Counted from the stretch's first letter, positions 1 to 12,030 are shown. The stretch is 64,000 nucleotides of DNA from Morella rubra (GCA_003952965.2 CM025853.1:24744584-24808583); one strand, 5' to 3'. Numbers and translations are program-made. The notes: generated by a model not told the origin, from the letters alone.

Positions 1-262
1 ATGTTATCCCTTCGCACAGTTATGCGAACGGTCACCAAACAGTGCGAACTGGTTGTCTAACCATGCAAACAGTTATTTCTTTAGTACAAAAGCCTTTTCT
101 GACTATGCAAGCCCTTTTTCTAACCGTTCAAACACTTTTGTGCAGATTTCAAAAAAAAATGAGCAAGCGTCTGCAATTCGATGCCGAGGCTTCTAGCAGC
201 TAGGCTTATTCCGAGTAAGCATCCGCTCCAGCTCTATCGTTGGAGCAACATATGGCGATTAT
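1..262 (+). pseudogene. 5' part of a decayed plant-transposon reading frame, cut by the hAT insertion
   Basis: The left edge is non-coding, with repeated 'gcgaac' and 'ccgttcaaac' type words. It then runs into a short coding-like stretch from about 160 that reaches the hAT left end at 263. Downstream of the hAT right end (5448 on) the same kind of sequence continues into the frame at 5461-6213, so the two flanks are read here as one interrupted gene. Stops already occur near 198-222, so it was not intact. Assignment is by inference from the downstream flank. Confidence 0.4.
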
Positions 263-275
263 TAGGGGTGTCCAA
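263..275 (+). repeat. hAT left terminal inverted repeat
   Basis: TAGGGGTGTCCAA. It pairs with the right terminus at 5427-5439 with one mismatch. The 8 bases just outside it (255-262) are the left target duplication. Confidence 0.88.
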
Positions 276-1189
276 TGGCCGGTCCGGCCTGGTCCGGTGT
301 AACCGGATTTGCAGGGAGCAAATCAACCGAACCGGACCGGATCGACCATGGTAATGAGATCGGACCGGCCAAACACTGGTCCGGTTTGGCCAGTTTCACC
401 GGTTTGGGTCCAGGGTTTGGGCCTTATTTTAAGCTACATTTTTTGTTCTTTTTTGGGGCTTTTTTTTTACCATTTTCTAGCTTCTTTACATCAATTTTTT
501 AGTGTTTTTTTTGCATCAAGTTTGGACTATGATCTCAACCAAATTATGCCACAATTGTGACCTTTCTTCTACAACAAACTAAAAAGAACTTTAAATCATA
601 CATTTAAAGAATACTACTATACTAATTAGTAATTACTAGGTTACTAATTAAAGAATTCTAAATCATAGATTTTTAAGAATAATAAATCATACATCTTAAG
701 ACTTAAAGCATACATTTAAAGAATTCTAAATCAACAAACCAAATAGAAATTCCAAAATAAAGAAAGTCCAAAATAAAAGTATCAAATAGAAATGCTACTA
801 GAACAAATTAGTAATTACACTACTCTATTACAAGTCATAACAAACAACAAAATAATCAAATAAACAAACTAAAAGTATAATTAATACATGCCACAAAATA
901 GTAGAAAAATAAAATAAAGTCCATATCCATCATCAATTGTCCAATTGTCCATCTACACACATGTGAGATAATAAACTATGAAACAATAATGGGCATTATT
1001 ATAAAAAAGAAATAAAACCTTACCATGAAATCAATCTAATTAGTCCTCATTGATCTCAATCTGAGCCACTCGTGAGTTAAAAGTTATTCCTAATAATTTA
1101 GGACATAAACAACATGTTTAAATCTTCATAAATATTAAATAACTAGAACTTACAAAATTAAAAAACCAACCAACAAAGAGACATTTTAA

Positions 1190-3375
1190 AATAAGATTAC
1201 CTGATTCTAATGCCTCATAGGCCTCAACTTCGTCCATTGACTCCCGAAGATCTAATTTAATTGGATCCTTCAACCAATTTTGAGAGCACACAATAGCCTC
1301 AACTGTGACCGGAGACAAAAAACTGCGGAAAGGATCAAGCACACAACCCCCCGTGCTAAATGTTGACTCACTAGCAACTGTGGAAATAGGCATAGCCAGC
1401 ACATCCCTTGCCACCCTCACAAGTATGGGATATTACGTGACTCACACCTATCTGTTAGATATGCATCAATTTCAAACTTCACATGGTCAACTTCATGATC
1501 TTGCTCATACATGTTAAAGTAGGGGACGTCTACTACGTCACTAGAGCCAGAGGCATCATCCATAGAATAATCACAATTAGCAGATGGAGGAGGCTCAAAA
1601 CCCTATGTACAAATAATTAAAAGAAATAAGTTGGAATCTACAAATAATATACAAATCAAATAAGATTAAAATAATTAAAAGAAATACATTAGAATCTACA
1701 AATAATATACCTGTGGACGTGTCATGCTTGAATCTCCATAGACTATGTTATACTCATCAAACAAGGCCTCTAACAAACACTTTGTAGATGATATCAAAGT
1801 ACTTGCCAACTCCAGTGTATATATTTTCTTCAACCAATACTCTACCACACCCAATTTGCCTCTAGGATCAAGCACACTTGCAATGAATATCATCATGTTC
1901 AACTTCTCCACATTGCCCCCAATACTTATCATACTTGGTCTTCATCTCTATTGCCATGTTGCGCACTACTGCATTGTCATTCTTAGACATTCTAATCAAA
2001 TATGACTGAATTTGACAAAACTCAGGGAAGAAGATATTTGATGTGACATACAAAGAGCCAGAAAGTTTGACAGTAGCATCAAAGAAGACCTTCAAAAACA
2101 TAACAAAAATCCTTATCTTCTCTCAATCCTCCCTCGTAGGAGGTCCAAGTCCATCTCCCGCACTACATGCACGAATAAACCTAGAATCATCGATCTCTAA
2201 TCTTAGAAAGGCTGCTTGAAACCTTTCTGCAGTCTCCAACATGAGATATGTTGAATTCCATCTCGTTTGCACATCAAGAGATACCAATTTCTTTGTATCA
2301 ATTTTCATCTTCTCAGCACAAAGCTTAAACTTCTCCAACCTTGATGGAGAGGACCTCACATACCTCACTGCATTCCTTACCTTCACAATAGACTCATCAT
2401 AATCCTTTAACCCCTCATAAACAACAAGGTTAAGAATATGCGCACAACATCTCATATGAAGATAATTGCCCTGTAATAAATTTCCCTTCAAAAATCTTTT
2501 TAGAAACCGAATAGCACCATCATTAAAAGAAGCATTGTCAACTGTAACGGAAAAAATTCTCTCAATACCCCAATCAAGTAAGCAAGCCTCCACATACTTC
2601 CCAATTGTTTCCCCCTTGTGATTAGGAACTTGACAAAAGTTTATAATCTTTTTGCGCAACTTTCCAATCATTATCAACAAAGTGCACTGTGAGAGTCATG
2701 TAATTTAAGTTCTGCACTGAGATCCATGTGTCAGTAGTCAAACTAACTCTGCATGCACATGAATAAAAAGTCCCTTCACTTCTCCTTCTCATCTTGATAA
2801 ATCTTTAGAACATCTCTTTGCACAGTTTGGGGAGAAGGCATTTGAAAATTAGGTACAAGTGACTTAACAAAGGCCTTAAAACCTTGACCGTCCACTACCT
2901 TGAATGGCATCTCATCAATAACGCACATCTCTGCAAGCTTTTGCCTTGATACCACTGAATTATACCTATGGGCTATTAAACTAGACCCAATATTGTCACT
3001 CTCTCCTTCAGCCGCTGTACTACTACCAGTCAAGTGTATTTGATATTTATCCATTGGACCTTTTATCCTATTCATAGAAATTTTTCTCACACTTCAATAC
3101 ATGATTTCTAAGGGTTGAGGTACCAATCTTGTTACTGTCACAAGGATACTCTTTCCAACAATAGTTACAAAAGCACATGGGGTATGAGGGATCACAATCT
3201 GTCTTCTTTGTCATGTGTTCACATACCATGGATGCTTTACATTTGGGAGGCGGGCAACTTTGGTTGGTAAGGGTAGGAGTAGGACTAGGGACATCTTGGC
3301 CAGATTCTAAATCAATTACAGAGACATAGACGGTGCTCCCTGACCCTCTATGGTTGGTTCAGATTGACTATCCAT
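1190..3375 (-). pseudogene. hAT transposase pseudogene (BED zinc finger, RNase H-like core, hATC dimerisation domain)
   Basis: Read on the minus strand, a start at 3375 leads, after a frame break near 3330, into a BED-type zinc finger (about 3250-3085) with a CxxC pair and a later H-x4-C. A linker of about 100 codons follows (3090-2776). The core (2680-2123) has the family-typical DNA-binding/catalytic stretch, including 'VTVDNAS', 'RCCAHILNLVV' and 'DVQTRWNSTY'. The DUF4413-like and RNase H continuation (about 2101-1700) has 'VLDPRGKL'. The hATC dimerisation segment (1420-1190) has 'STVASESTFSTGG'. These parts lie in different frames separated by stops, so no complete protein can be made. 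A full hAT transposase is usually about 650-700 residues, and the summed pieces approach that. The call as a broken RICESLEEPER-type transposase is firm. Confidence 0.88.
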
Positions 3376-3920
3376 CTAGCAAAGGTGAACAAATAATCAC
3401 ATGATAGTCAATGACTCAATATTATTCACAACTCACAAACCAAATCACAAATACGCCAAATCACACATATATTTATGCTAAATCAATAGGAACAGCCCCT
3501 AATTGCACAACAGCATGAAACAAGAATGAATAAACTATCAAATCACATAAGAATGTTTTGCAATAATCTGAAAACTATTCTTCTCAAGTTATCTAAACTA
3601 ATTATTGTTATTTTTATAAGTTCAAGTTATCTAAACTAATTATTCATAATTGCAAACACCCTAGACAAACATCAAAAGAAATGCAATGAAAGAAAATTAA
3701 ATTAAACATACACATACTCTAATTAGTGATTACTAATAGTCATTTTCAAACTAAAAACAATATTGAAAAAAATAAAACACAATTTTAAACACAAATTACA
3801 ATTTCACAACAAAATGCTAAACATTTCATTTCTCCAAGTTTATTGCATTTAGTTTTTCAAATTGCTACATTTAGATTGCATTCAAATTGTTAAACAATTT
3901 CACAATCAATCAAGAAAATT
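2949..3920. repeat. Source copy of a duplicated hAT segment
   Basis: This stretch (5' coding part of the transposase and its leader) reappears in the same orientation at about 4225-5040. Long blocks are identical, for example the region around 3340-3480 and 4505-4655, but the second copy lacks many short pieces. See the paired entry. Confidence 0.85.
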
Positions 3921-4224
3921 TCAGACACAATTTCAAACAGATTCACAACTTTCAATCAAGCAGATTCATACAAAATTCTAAATTAACTAATGACACAATA
4001 ACCAAATCCATAAATTCCCTCAATGGCAGTGCACTGACCACACACGGCAAACATTCACAAATCAGTGAATCACAATCTTCTAACCTGCAAAGTCTTCTAA
4101 AATAGAGACAATCAATTAACTAAGAACAACATCAATTCGCAGGCCTAGAGAGAGATCAAAAGAATTAAAATTCTAAATTAACTAATGAACTACAATAACT
4201 AATTAACTAAATCAGTTCAATATA
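3376..4224. other. AT-rich non-coding hAT leader region
   Basis: It is rich in 'aatcacaaa', 'ctaatta' and 'caatttcaca' words and has no supportable gene. It overlaps the source copy of the internal duplication. It lies upstream of the minus-strand transposase start and so should contain its promoter and leader, but no clear TATA element was picked. Confidence 0.5.
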
Positions 4225-5040
4225 CCACTGAATTATACTTATTAAACTAGACCCAATATTGTCACTCTCTCCTTCATGTACTACTACCAGTCAAGTGTAT
4301 TTGATATTTATCCATTGGACCTTTTATCCTATTCATAGAAATTTTTCTCACACTTCAATACATGGCCAATCTTGTTACTATCACAAGGATACTCAACAAT
4401 AGTTACAGCACATGAAGGGATCACAATCTGTCTTCTTTGTCATGTGTTCACATACCATGGATGCTTTACAAGTCTAGGGACAGGCCAGATTCTAAATCAA
4501 TTACACTAGACGGTGCTCCCTGACCCTCTATGGTTGGTTCAGATTGACTATCCATCTAGCAAAGGTGAACAAATAATCACATGATAGTCAATGACTCAAT
4601 ATTATTCACAACTCACAAACCAAATCACAAATACGCCAAATCACACATATATTTATGCTAAATCAATAGGAACAGCCCCTAATTGCACAACAGCAGAGAA
4701 TGAATAAACATCAAATCACATAAGAATGTTTTGCAATAATCTGAAAACTATTCTTCTCAAGTTATCTAAACTAATATTGTTATTTTTATAAGTTAAGTTA
4801 TCTAGCAACTAGACAAGAAATTGAAAGAAAATTAAATTAAACATACACATACTCTAATTACTAATAGTCATTTTCAAACTAAAAAAATATTTGAAAAAAG
4901 AAAACACAATTTCAAACACAAATTACAATTTCACAACAAAATGCTAAACATTTCATTTCTCCAAGTTTATTGCATTTAGAAATTGCTACATTTAGATTGC
5001 ATTCACAATTTCACAATCAATCAGAAAATTTCAGACACAG
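4225..5040. repeat. 'Compressed' second copy of the hAT segment 2949-3920
   Basis: It is collinear with 2949-3920 but shortened by roughly a dozen internal deletions of about 3 to 45 bases. Examples are loss of 'gccgc' after 'ctccttca', loss of about 20 bases after 'aatacatg', and loss of about 40 bases between 'gctttaca' and 'ctagggac'. Between deletions the identity by eye is close to 100%. The BED-finger coding part is destroyed in this copy. Confidence 0.82.
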
Positions 5041-5124
5041 ATTCACAGGTTTCAGAGGTTGACTGCACAGGTCAGTAAATTACTAAATAGAGGGGTAGAG
5101 AGAGATGCTGAGAGATTCAAGAGA

Positions 5125-5154
5125 GGGGGGTGGGGGGTTGGAGGGGGGCAGGGG
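5125..5154 (+). other. G-rich tract with four G-runs (potential G-quadruplex)
   Basis: Four runs of 4-6 Gs are separated by 1-5 bases within 30 bases. It lies between the transposase leader and the right subterminal repeats of the hAT element, on the strand opposite the transposase. It fits the G-quadruplex consensus; function is unknown. Confidence 0.6.
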
Positions 5155-5426
5155 TTCCTACGCGCCTTGAACTGAGGGGGGTTAGGGTTTTTTTTTTTTG
5201 AAATATGAGAGAGGGAGGGGGGTTTGTGGTGAATCGTTAACGTGTTTTTTTAAAATCGGTTCGGACCGGTCTGGAGCAGTTTACTCTGGTCTAGTACCGT
5301 TTTTTCTATGTATGAAACCGAGACCGGATCGGAGTGTACCGATTTCATCGGATGGCCATTCTGGTGAGTTATTTCTCACCGGTTTGGCCAAAACTGGTCC
5401 AATTTCAGTCCAATCCATCCGGTTCT

Positions 5427-5439
5427 TTGGACACCCTTA
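5427..5439 (-). repeat. hAT right terminal inverted repeat
   Basis: TTGGACACCCTTA, followed directly by GAGATTAT (5440-5447), the right target duplication. Confidence 0.88.
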
Positions 5440-5460
5440 GAGATTATTATGTCCCGCTCG

Positions 5461-6213
5461 ATCATTATCGAGCGGCAAATCCAATTGGCTGACTTCAACG
5501 ATCTTCGATATGAGGATCAGACGCTTCCGGAGGTGGTGGAACAGAAGGGTTAGGTATCGTTCCTCTGGAGGAAAAGCTATGTGTCGATGAATCTGGAGCG
5601 GGAATTCTACACTGCTATACTTCGGGCGCCGAACATCTCAGAACCTAGTTTAGAGATCACAGTCTGTAACACTCAGGTCGCATTCTCGCCGGACGAGCTA
5701 GCAAGGTTTATGGGCTATGAAAGGCCTATGGCAACATTCCCTAACTTGCCGCTGAACAAGGAGGGCTGGTCTACTAAAGCTGAAGTTTTCTGGACGATGC
5801 TAGGTCGGGATACAGTTATTCTAGAGGGAAGCAACATGCAATACGGGCAGTTGTTTCCTTTTTGGCGGATCACGCACATGATCTTATGCTACTGCAATGA
5901 CCCGAAGAAGCAGACGACAGAACTTGCTTTTCACGGGGCTGAGTTCATGTACCCGGTTGCACCAAAGAAGCCAGTTGATCTGGCATCAAATATCTACCAG
6001 TCCATCCATGCAAAGGCCCTAAATACCGATATAGTCATTTCCTTATTGTACAGTATTCTACTGACTCAGTTCCTACATACTATGTTGGTACCCGAAGGTA
6101 CCAAAAAGACAAAGGCGTCTCCACTTGAACCGATCAACAAAACTACACTCTCGCGTTCCTTAGCCCAAACACACCGAGTGCTGAGTGCCGCGCGGGCAGC
6201 TGTCGGTAGATGA
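5461..6213 (+). pseudogene. Plant-transposon-protein-domain gene, 3' part, broken
   Basis: From about 5458 the frame reads a region resembling the N-terminal part of the 'putative plant transposon protein' domain. It includes 'IERQIQLADF' and then 'EQKG' followed by an in-frame TAG (about 5551-5553), where the family typically has Trp after Gly. After the stop, the open stretch 5581-6213 (about 210 codons) continues with 'EREFYTAIL', 'FSPDELARFMGY', a hydrophobic 'ILCYCNDPKK' segment, and a Ser/Thr-rich tail. Such frames are common in plant transposon-rich DNA, and their role is not established. The hAT insertion separates it from its 5' part. The family call is by recognition of overall pattern and is moderate; the nonsense break is seen directly. 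Confidence 0.5.
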
Positions 6214-7800
6214 CAGGAGCAGCTTTAGAGGCTGAGGAGCAGAACATGGACAGAGCTCGACCCATGGACTTGGGGCAGAGCGACCGAGTTGGGTGGCGGA
6301 TCTGACGGTCGAGCTGAGTGAAACTGTGCGATCAATCATGCAGCCCACCCATCAGATGCTAAGTGATATCACTGCTCGGCTTACAGCTCTAGAGAGTAAG
6401 GTTGGTCAGCTGGACTTTGATTGGAAGAAGGAGGTGGCTGCAATTCGGTCAGTCCAAAGGACGTGACATCCAATGCAGAGCTACATGCCCTGACTCTACG
6501 GGTCAGTGTGATAAAGGACCACATGAGCAGTGAGCAGTGTACGTGCGGTTTTATAGCTTACAGTTCATGAGGAGCAGTAGTAGTTTATATTATTTGTTTT
6601 TATATTATGTTTTGAGGACATGTATTGGGATTTATTTGATGTTGTTTTGTTTATATTATATTTTGAGTATATTTGATATATTTATGTTATTTCAGTTATG
6701 TTATTTCTTTTTATTCATCCTTACTACAACATGTTAATTGATGTTGTGTTTCTCATTTCATTACACTTCTTGAAACTTCAAAACTACTATCTAACACACT
6801 TAAGGTTATTTATGTTATTAACACACTTTGGTTATTTAAAAATTTGTAAGAAATTGAATGGTATGAGCTAAAAAAAAATCAAATCTTAAAAAACTGTTCG
6901 AACGGCTAGATAACTATCCAGATGGTTTACTATAAGGCTGAACGGTGTTGTATTGTGTAAGAAAACCTTCCTGGCAGTATTGTGCTCCGTCTAGACGTGT
7001 TCATTTATGATCTTTTGCTTGCATGTATATGTAGAGACACTATTGTTTGGGGATTTCTAAAACGATGTCGTCTATTGTAACTTTGCACTCAGACAGAAAA
7101 TAGTCCGTGTGGATAGCATGAAATGTTAGGTAATAAAAAATTCCCTCGAAATCTTAAACATGTAGGTGTCAACACAGGCTTAAGGGTGTCCGAACGGCTT
7201 TTAAGCAGATGAAAGAGCTAAAAATGCAGACAGTACGCATAACGGGAAGAAATTTATCAAAGTTACGATTTGAGGAAGTGGAGATGAGGGGAGCTAATTT
7301 TGGGTGTTCAATCTCTAAAAAAATGGGGTGGAAGGAGCAAATCAAGGAAGATTTCACATTGGATTGCATTTAAGGTTAATGGGTTTAAAATTTTGCAAAA
7401 TTTTAGGATGAAAAGCATGAATTTTAGGATATCAAAACATGTGTTTTTCAAATTTTTGGGGTCTAAAATGATAGTAATGAAGTTTGGGGTTGGTTGTGAT
7501 GTGTTTATATTGAAATGTTTGCAATTTGGGTTGATTTTGGGATGATTTTGTGAATATTTTGGATCTATTCATCGAAGAATAGTGTTGTTAGACAATCACA
7601 GTCCAGACGGATTATATTTCGTCCGGACTCTCTTTTTTGGCTTGGACACTTTGCTAAGGCCATCCGAAAGCTCATATGTATGGTTCGGATGGTTTTAACT
7701 GCGTCCGAACAATTTATGCTGTTATGTTTCATGCATTCATTTAGTAGCTTTAGCCTCGTTTAAGAATTACACCTAGTTCGAATAACGAGAACTGAGGATT
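6214..7800. other. Non-coding, CACTA-like region with repeated TCCGGAC-type words
   Basis: No supportable gene. Words of the form 'gttcgaacgg', 'gtccgaacgg', 'tccagacgg', 'cgtccggac' and 'gttcggatgg' recur, mainly 6890-7000 and 7180-7720. Clusters of short degenerate motifs like this are typical of the subterminal regions of CACTA transposons, where the element's DNA-binding protein attaches. Similar words recur at 57655-57745. Confidence 0.5.
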
Positions 7801-7802
7801 CT

Positions 7803-10370
7803 GTGGGAAACATAAATGATGATATAGGAGACATGTTAGAAGATTTTGAGGAGAGAGTAGAGGTTGATCAGAACACTGGTCAAAATATGCTAGGTCTTGA
7901 AACAAATGAATCGGGGTCTAGAGACAGATTTTTCGCATATACCAAGTTATGGGCGGATAGTGAGCGAGAGTTATATCCCAGGTATAAGAAGTACTCGAAG
8001 TTATCCTTTGTTGTTAGGTTACTTAATGTGAAATCGGAAAATAATTTGACTGTAAAGGCATTTGAAGATATGTTGGGCTTGATAAAAGATATGTTGCCGG
8101 AGGGGAGACACTTCCTAAATCTTATTATGAGGCAAAAAAATTAAGAAAGAATTTGGGATTTAGCTATGACAACATACATGCGTGCTTAAATGATTGTGTA
8201 CTATTTCGAAAAGAACACAGTGAGTTACAAGAGTGTTCAGTATTTGAGGTATCGAGGTAGAAGTACAGTCAGAATAGCAAATCAAAGTTTCCTCAAAAAG
8301 TGTTGCGGTATTTTCCTTTGAAACCGAGGTTACAATGATTGTTTCTATCAAGACAAACAGCAACGGATATGTGGTGGCACCAAGAGAAGCATGTGGTTAA
8401 AGATGGGGTGATGAGGCATCCTGCAAACTCTGTGGTATAGAAGGACCTCGATAAGAATTATGAATAGTTTGGTCGGGAATCTCTGAACGTCCGGTTGGGT
8501 TTGGAAACTGATAGGTTCAATCTGTTTGACAATATGAGCTAATCGTACAGTTTATGGTCAGTGGTATTAATTCCATACAATATGCCACCCTAGAAGTGTA
8601 TTAAGGATTCAAGTTTCATGCTCTCATTACTTACCAAGAAGTCCTAGAAATAATATCAACCTCTACTTGTAGCCTTTGATAGATGAGTTAAAGAACTTGT
8701 GAGAAACTAAAGTGCAAACGTACAACACGGTCGTGTTAAGTTCATTCAAGTTACACGCTGCTTTGTTTTCGAAAATAAATGAGTTCCCGGCTTATGGTAA
8801 TATCTCGCATTAGAGTACAAAAGGACGGTTAGCATGCCTCAATTGCAATGCGAACACAATGTCGATTTGGTTTAAACATGGGGGCAAACATTGTTTTTTA
8901 GGACATTGCCGGTATTTGCTTGTGACGCATCAGTGGATGCATGATGTCTACATATTTGACGGGAAAAAAAAGTTTAGTGCAGCACCTGTAAAAATGTCAT
9001 TAGAGAGGAGATACTTCAACAACTTGAATCAGTACTGTTATGTTCGTTTGGGAAGACTCAGAAGAAAAGAAAACAGGCTGAAAATGAGTTGAGTTTGACG
9101 AAATGCAACATATTCTTTGGGTTGTCGTACTGGTCAGATTTGAAACTTCGACATAATTTGGATGTTATGCACATAGAGAAGAATATTTGTGACAATCTGT
9201 TGGGAACTTTGATGAACGTTGATGGTAAGATGAAGGACAATGCTAGTGCTCGAAGGGACTTGGTATTAATGGGCTTTAAAAAGGAGTTGCATTTGCAAGT
9301 TTAGGGTCAACATAAGGTAATGCCTCAAGCATCTTTTACTTTAACAAAGGATGAACGTAAGAAGTGTTGTGAATGCTGAAGGGTGTTTAGTTTCCAGATG
9401 GATACGCCTCTAACATATCCCGGTGCGTGAATATAAAAAAAGGGAAGATAATAGGTATGAAGAATCACAACTCACACGTCTTGTTGCAAGGACTGTTACT
9501 AGCAATGATACACTGGTTGTTAGGAAACGAAGTGTGTACAGCGTTGACTGAGTTGAGCTTATTCTTCAGTGACTAGTGCTCACGAACTTTCAGGGCTTCA
9601 TAGCAGAGAATTATGTGTTAAATGAATGTCTAACTTTTTTTCTCAATGTATCTTGGTACGGTTAAGACGAGATTCAATAGAAAAGACCGAAATTATGCCG
9701 ACATGGATGATCGAACTACTTTGGGTTGTCGCCTTTTTGTATTCACTCAAAATTTTCTTCCATTGGGAGCTAGTAACGGTCACGATTTGAATAGAAATGA
9801 ATTTACAAAAGCACAATGGTACGTACTCAACAATTGCTCGAAAATCAGCCAACATTTAGAGTAAGCTCATATTACAATAGGATCTCATTTGAACACTTAT
9901 TTGTTTTTATATTTTTTTATTATAAAATATTTATTTTTTTAGCGAGCACTTAGAAGAGATGATAAGGCAATCGCTAATAATTGTTGATAGGAGGCACGAA
10001 ATATGATTTTCATTATGGTTTAGTAATCATGTATTTATTTAATTTTGTCTCTATTATATGTTTCATTTTGATTGATCTTTCTATTTTAATTAACAAGTGT
10101 TTATTATTTTAGATTCAAACTATGCGCAATGAAATCTCAGGCTTGATGTCAGATGATTTGTATGCATTAACATCCAGTCCAGATCAACGGGCACTTTGTT
10201 ATTCTGGGTGTGTAGTGAATGGAGTTAGGTTTCACACGGTCCTTCGTGAACAATTTCGTAGTACTCAAAAAAGTGGTGGTGTTGTTTCGGGGGACCATAC
10301 TGGAGAAGACGTTATTTTTATGGCCAGGTCGTGGAGATTTACACATTGTGTTATTTGCGGGGGAATTTAG
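7803..10370 (+). pseudogene. CACTA (En/Spm) TNP2-like transposase pseudogene
   Basis: Broken plus-strand pieces follow TNP2 order. 7803-8144 ends with 'LYPRYKKYSKLSFVVRL' and 'DMLPEG'. 8150-8300 has an out-of-frame 'YDNIHACLNDCVLF'-like stretch. 8859-8990 has 'WFKHGGKHCFLGH', the C/H-rich part. 9089-9304 carries the hallmark 'LRHNLDVMHIEKN' and 'KDNASARRDL'. 9646-9864 corresponds to the end of the DUF4218 region ('AQWYVLNNCSKI'). 10122-10370 corresponds to the start of DUF4216 ('VNGVRFHT'). Stops and frameshifts separate all of these. The family call is firm because of the DVMHIEKN block; the element is dead. Confidence 0.85.
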
Positions 10371-11573
10371 TTTATTTACTCAAATGTGACTAGTTTGACT
10401 TGAGTACTCAAAACTTAGGTCTTGATAAAAGTGGTCGATTTGTTAGTATTAGCATATCTCAAAAGTGATACAAAGGCGACCGTTCATGCTAGCGTCTTAG
10501 GGGAATCAAGTGTTTTATATCAATGATATGAAGTTGGGCGATCACTTGGAAGATTGTTCAAAAGATTACCCCTAGAAACACGTATGATATTCCACCTATT
10601 GAAGGAAGCTAGTGAAGATGGAGAAAGATTGTCGAATCGTGAAGCATACGAAGAGAATGATTTTATTGAGTTTTTTGTGGACTTTAGCTCCTTTGACATG
10701 ACCCATTAACTAGAAATGACGTCGAGGCTTATGGAAAGTGGTTCCACAACAACGTGAAATAGAAGGAAGCGATGATTCCTCAGAATTGTTCAGTGAAGAT
10801 TGTAGTGATTTTGAAGAATATGACTCCGAGACTAACGTAACTTTATCGTTTCAATTTACTTTGCATTTTTATTTTATATTCATTGGTTTTTTTTTCACTA
10901 ATATTGATTAATTTGAACACAGGACAACGTCATGCCAGCGGGAGGAAAACGTCTTCGTGTGATTCATCGGTTCGAGTTGAGAGTACTCGTACACTAGCAG
11001 CGTCCTTCGCTTAGAGATTACAACAAATTACCATTCCCTACCACAACCAGTCTAAGTACTCCCACTCTAAAACTGTACTTGCAACTCGATTCATGTCGTT
11101 ATGCATGATTAATCTCATTGTGTGATTTCAACTAAGACTCTCACTTATAGGTTAGTGTCATGAACGAGTGACTTGAGTAAGGGGTCGAGTCACTTGGCGA
11201 AGATCATGTTCACCTCCGTATGATATTCCACCTATTGATCAGGAAGCTAGTGAAGATGCGGTGAAGCATGTTTGAGACTTTATCCTTTGACATTCTAGAA
11301 ATGACTCGAGATATGTCCGACCACGCGTGAGAAAGAAGCAATGGCAGTCACTCTAATTTACTTTGCCATATAATATTGATGAACTCATGTCAGTGGGTTC
11401 GCTCCGAGTACGCTAGCAGTTCCTAGACAACAAATTACCTGTCTAGTAGGCACCCAAAGTAGTTGTACTGTAAGTATCTTACCCCGTCGATCTTGATTAA
11501 ATATTATGACTTTTAAATTTCTGTGCTAACTGAATGTAAAATTTTTTGTTCTAATTTGTAGTCATCCAGAATC
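10371..11573 (+). pseudogene. Decayed CACTA interior with a compressed duplicate
   Basis: The region continues the DUF4216-like sequence and then a linker before the second CACTA gene. Phrases of 10560-11070 reappear in shorter form at about 11215-11440: 'gatattccacctattga', 'ggaagctagtgaagatg', 'tcctttgacat', 'ctagaaatgac' and 'aacaaattacc' occur in the same order in both. No open frame of note. Confidence 0.6.
11215..11440. repeat. Compressed copy of CACTA segment 10580-11070
   Basis: It is collinear with 10580-11070 but less than half as long, because many short pieces are missing. The surviving blocks are nearly identical. This is the same pattern as at 4225-5040 and 19690-20474. Confidence 0.65.
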
Positions 11574-11579
11574 AAGCAC

Positions 11580-12025
11580 TGAAGGGGTAGTACGCGCGGG
11601 ATTGCATTACTCAAGGCTTGTAAAGGAAAGCTGATTGTCCATATCCTTGATGGACGTATGGGCGGTGATGACAAGGCATCCTTGATGCTCTCAAGTCATA
11701 TTGGTGCGCTCGTTCAACATCATGTCCCATTTCAGAAGAGTAAGTGGAGGGAGGTCCCTGACCAGGTTAAATTATACGTGATTAACCGAGTGTTGGTAGG
11801 TATAATTTATTAAATTTTAATTCTTGAAACTTTTATACATACTAACTGTTATATATGTTAAGGATGACTTCCAACTAGATTATGACCGACCCGAGGATCG
11901 CATCACTATGACGTCTATGATGAATACAACGTACAGGACGCATAGGAATAGAATATACCAGCATTACTTGGTGTTCAATTCCAAAGAAGAGGCGTTAGAG
12001 CACCCGTATCCATCAAAGTGGGTAA
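11580..12025 (+). pseudogene. Transposase_24-like (Ptta/En-Spm) gene fragment with an intron
   Basis: The frame encodes 'TRGIALLKACKGKL', an 'SSHIGALVQHHVPF' segment and 'WREVPDQVK', which match the Ptta/En_Spm second-gene pattern (PF03004). A phase-0 intron is visible: the exon ends at 11795 before GT, and the next exon starts at 11863 after AG, continuing with 'DDFQLDY' and a region rich in His/Arg/Tyr. The frame ends by 12030, and 'cct tct ... gtaatg' near 12020 may be another donor. No start is present. It probably encoded the element's accessory DNA-binding protein. Confidence 0.65.
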
Positions 12026-12030
12026 TGTAG

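Larger units (their letters stand above)
263..5439 (-). mobile_element. hAT (Ac/Tam3-like) DNA transposon, 5177 bp, transposase on minus strand
   Basis: Terminal inverted repeats TAGGGGTGTCCAA (263-275) and TTGGACACCCTTA (5427-5439) match at 12 of 13 positions. They are flanked by an 8-bp target duplication, GCGATTAT (255-262) and GAGATTAT (5440-5447), with one mismatch. An 8-bp duplication and this type of repeat are diagnostic of the hAT superfamily. Both subterminal regions (about 275-415 and 5255-5420) are packed with CCGG/GGTCCGG words, as expected for transposase-binding clusters. The interior holds a decayed transposase in RICESLEEPER-like domain order and a partial internal duplication. 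The element is very probably non-autonomous now. Confidence 0.9.
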
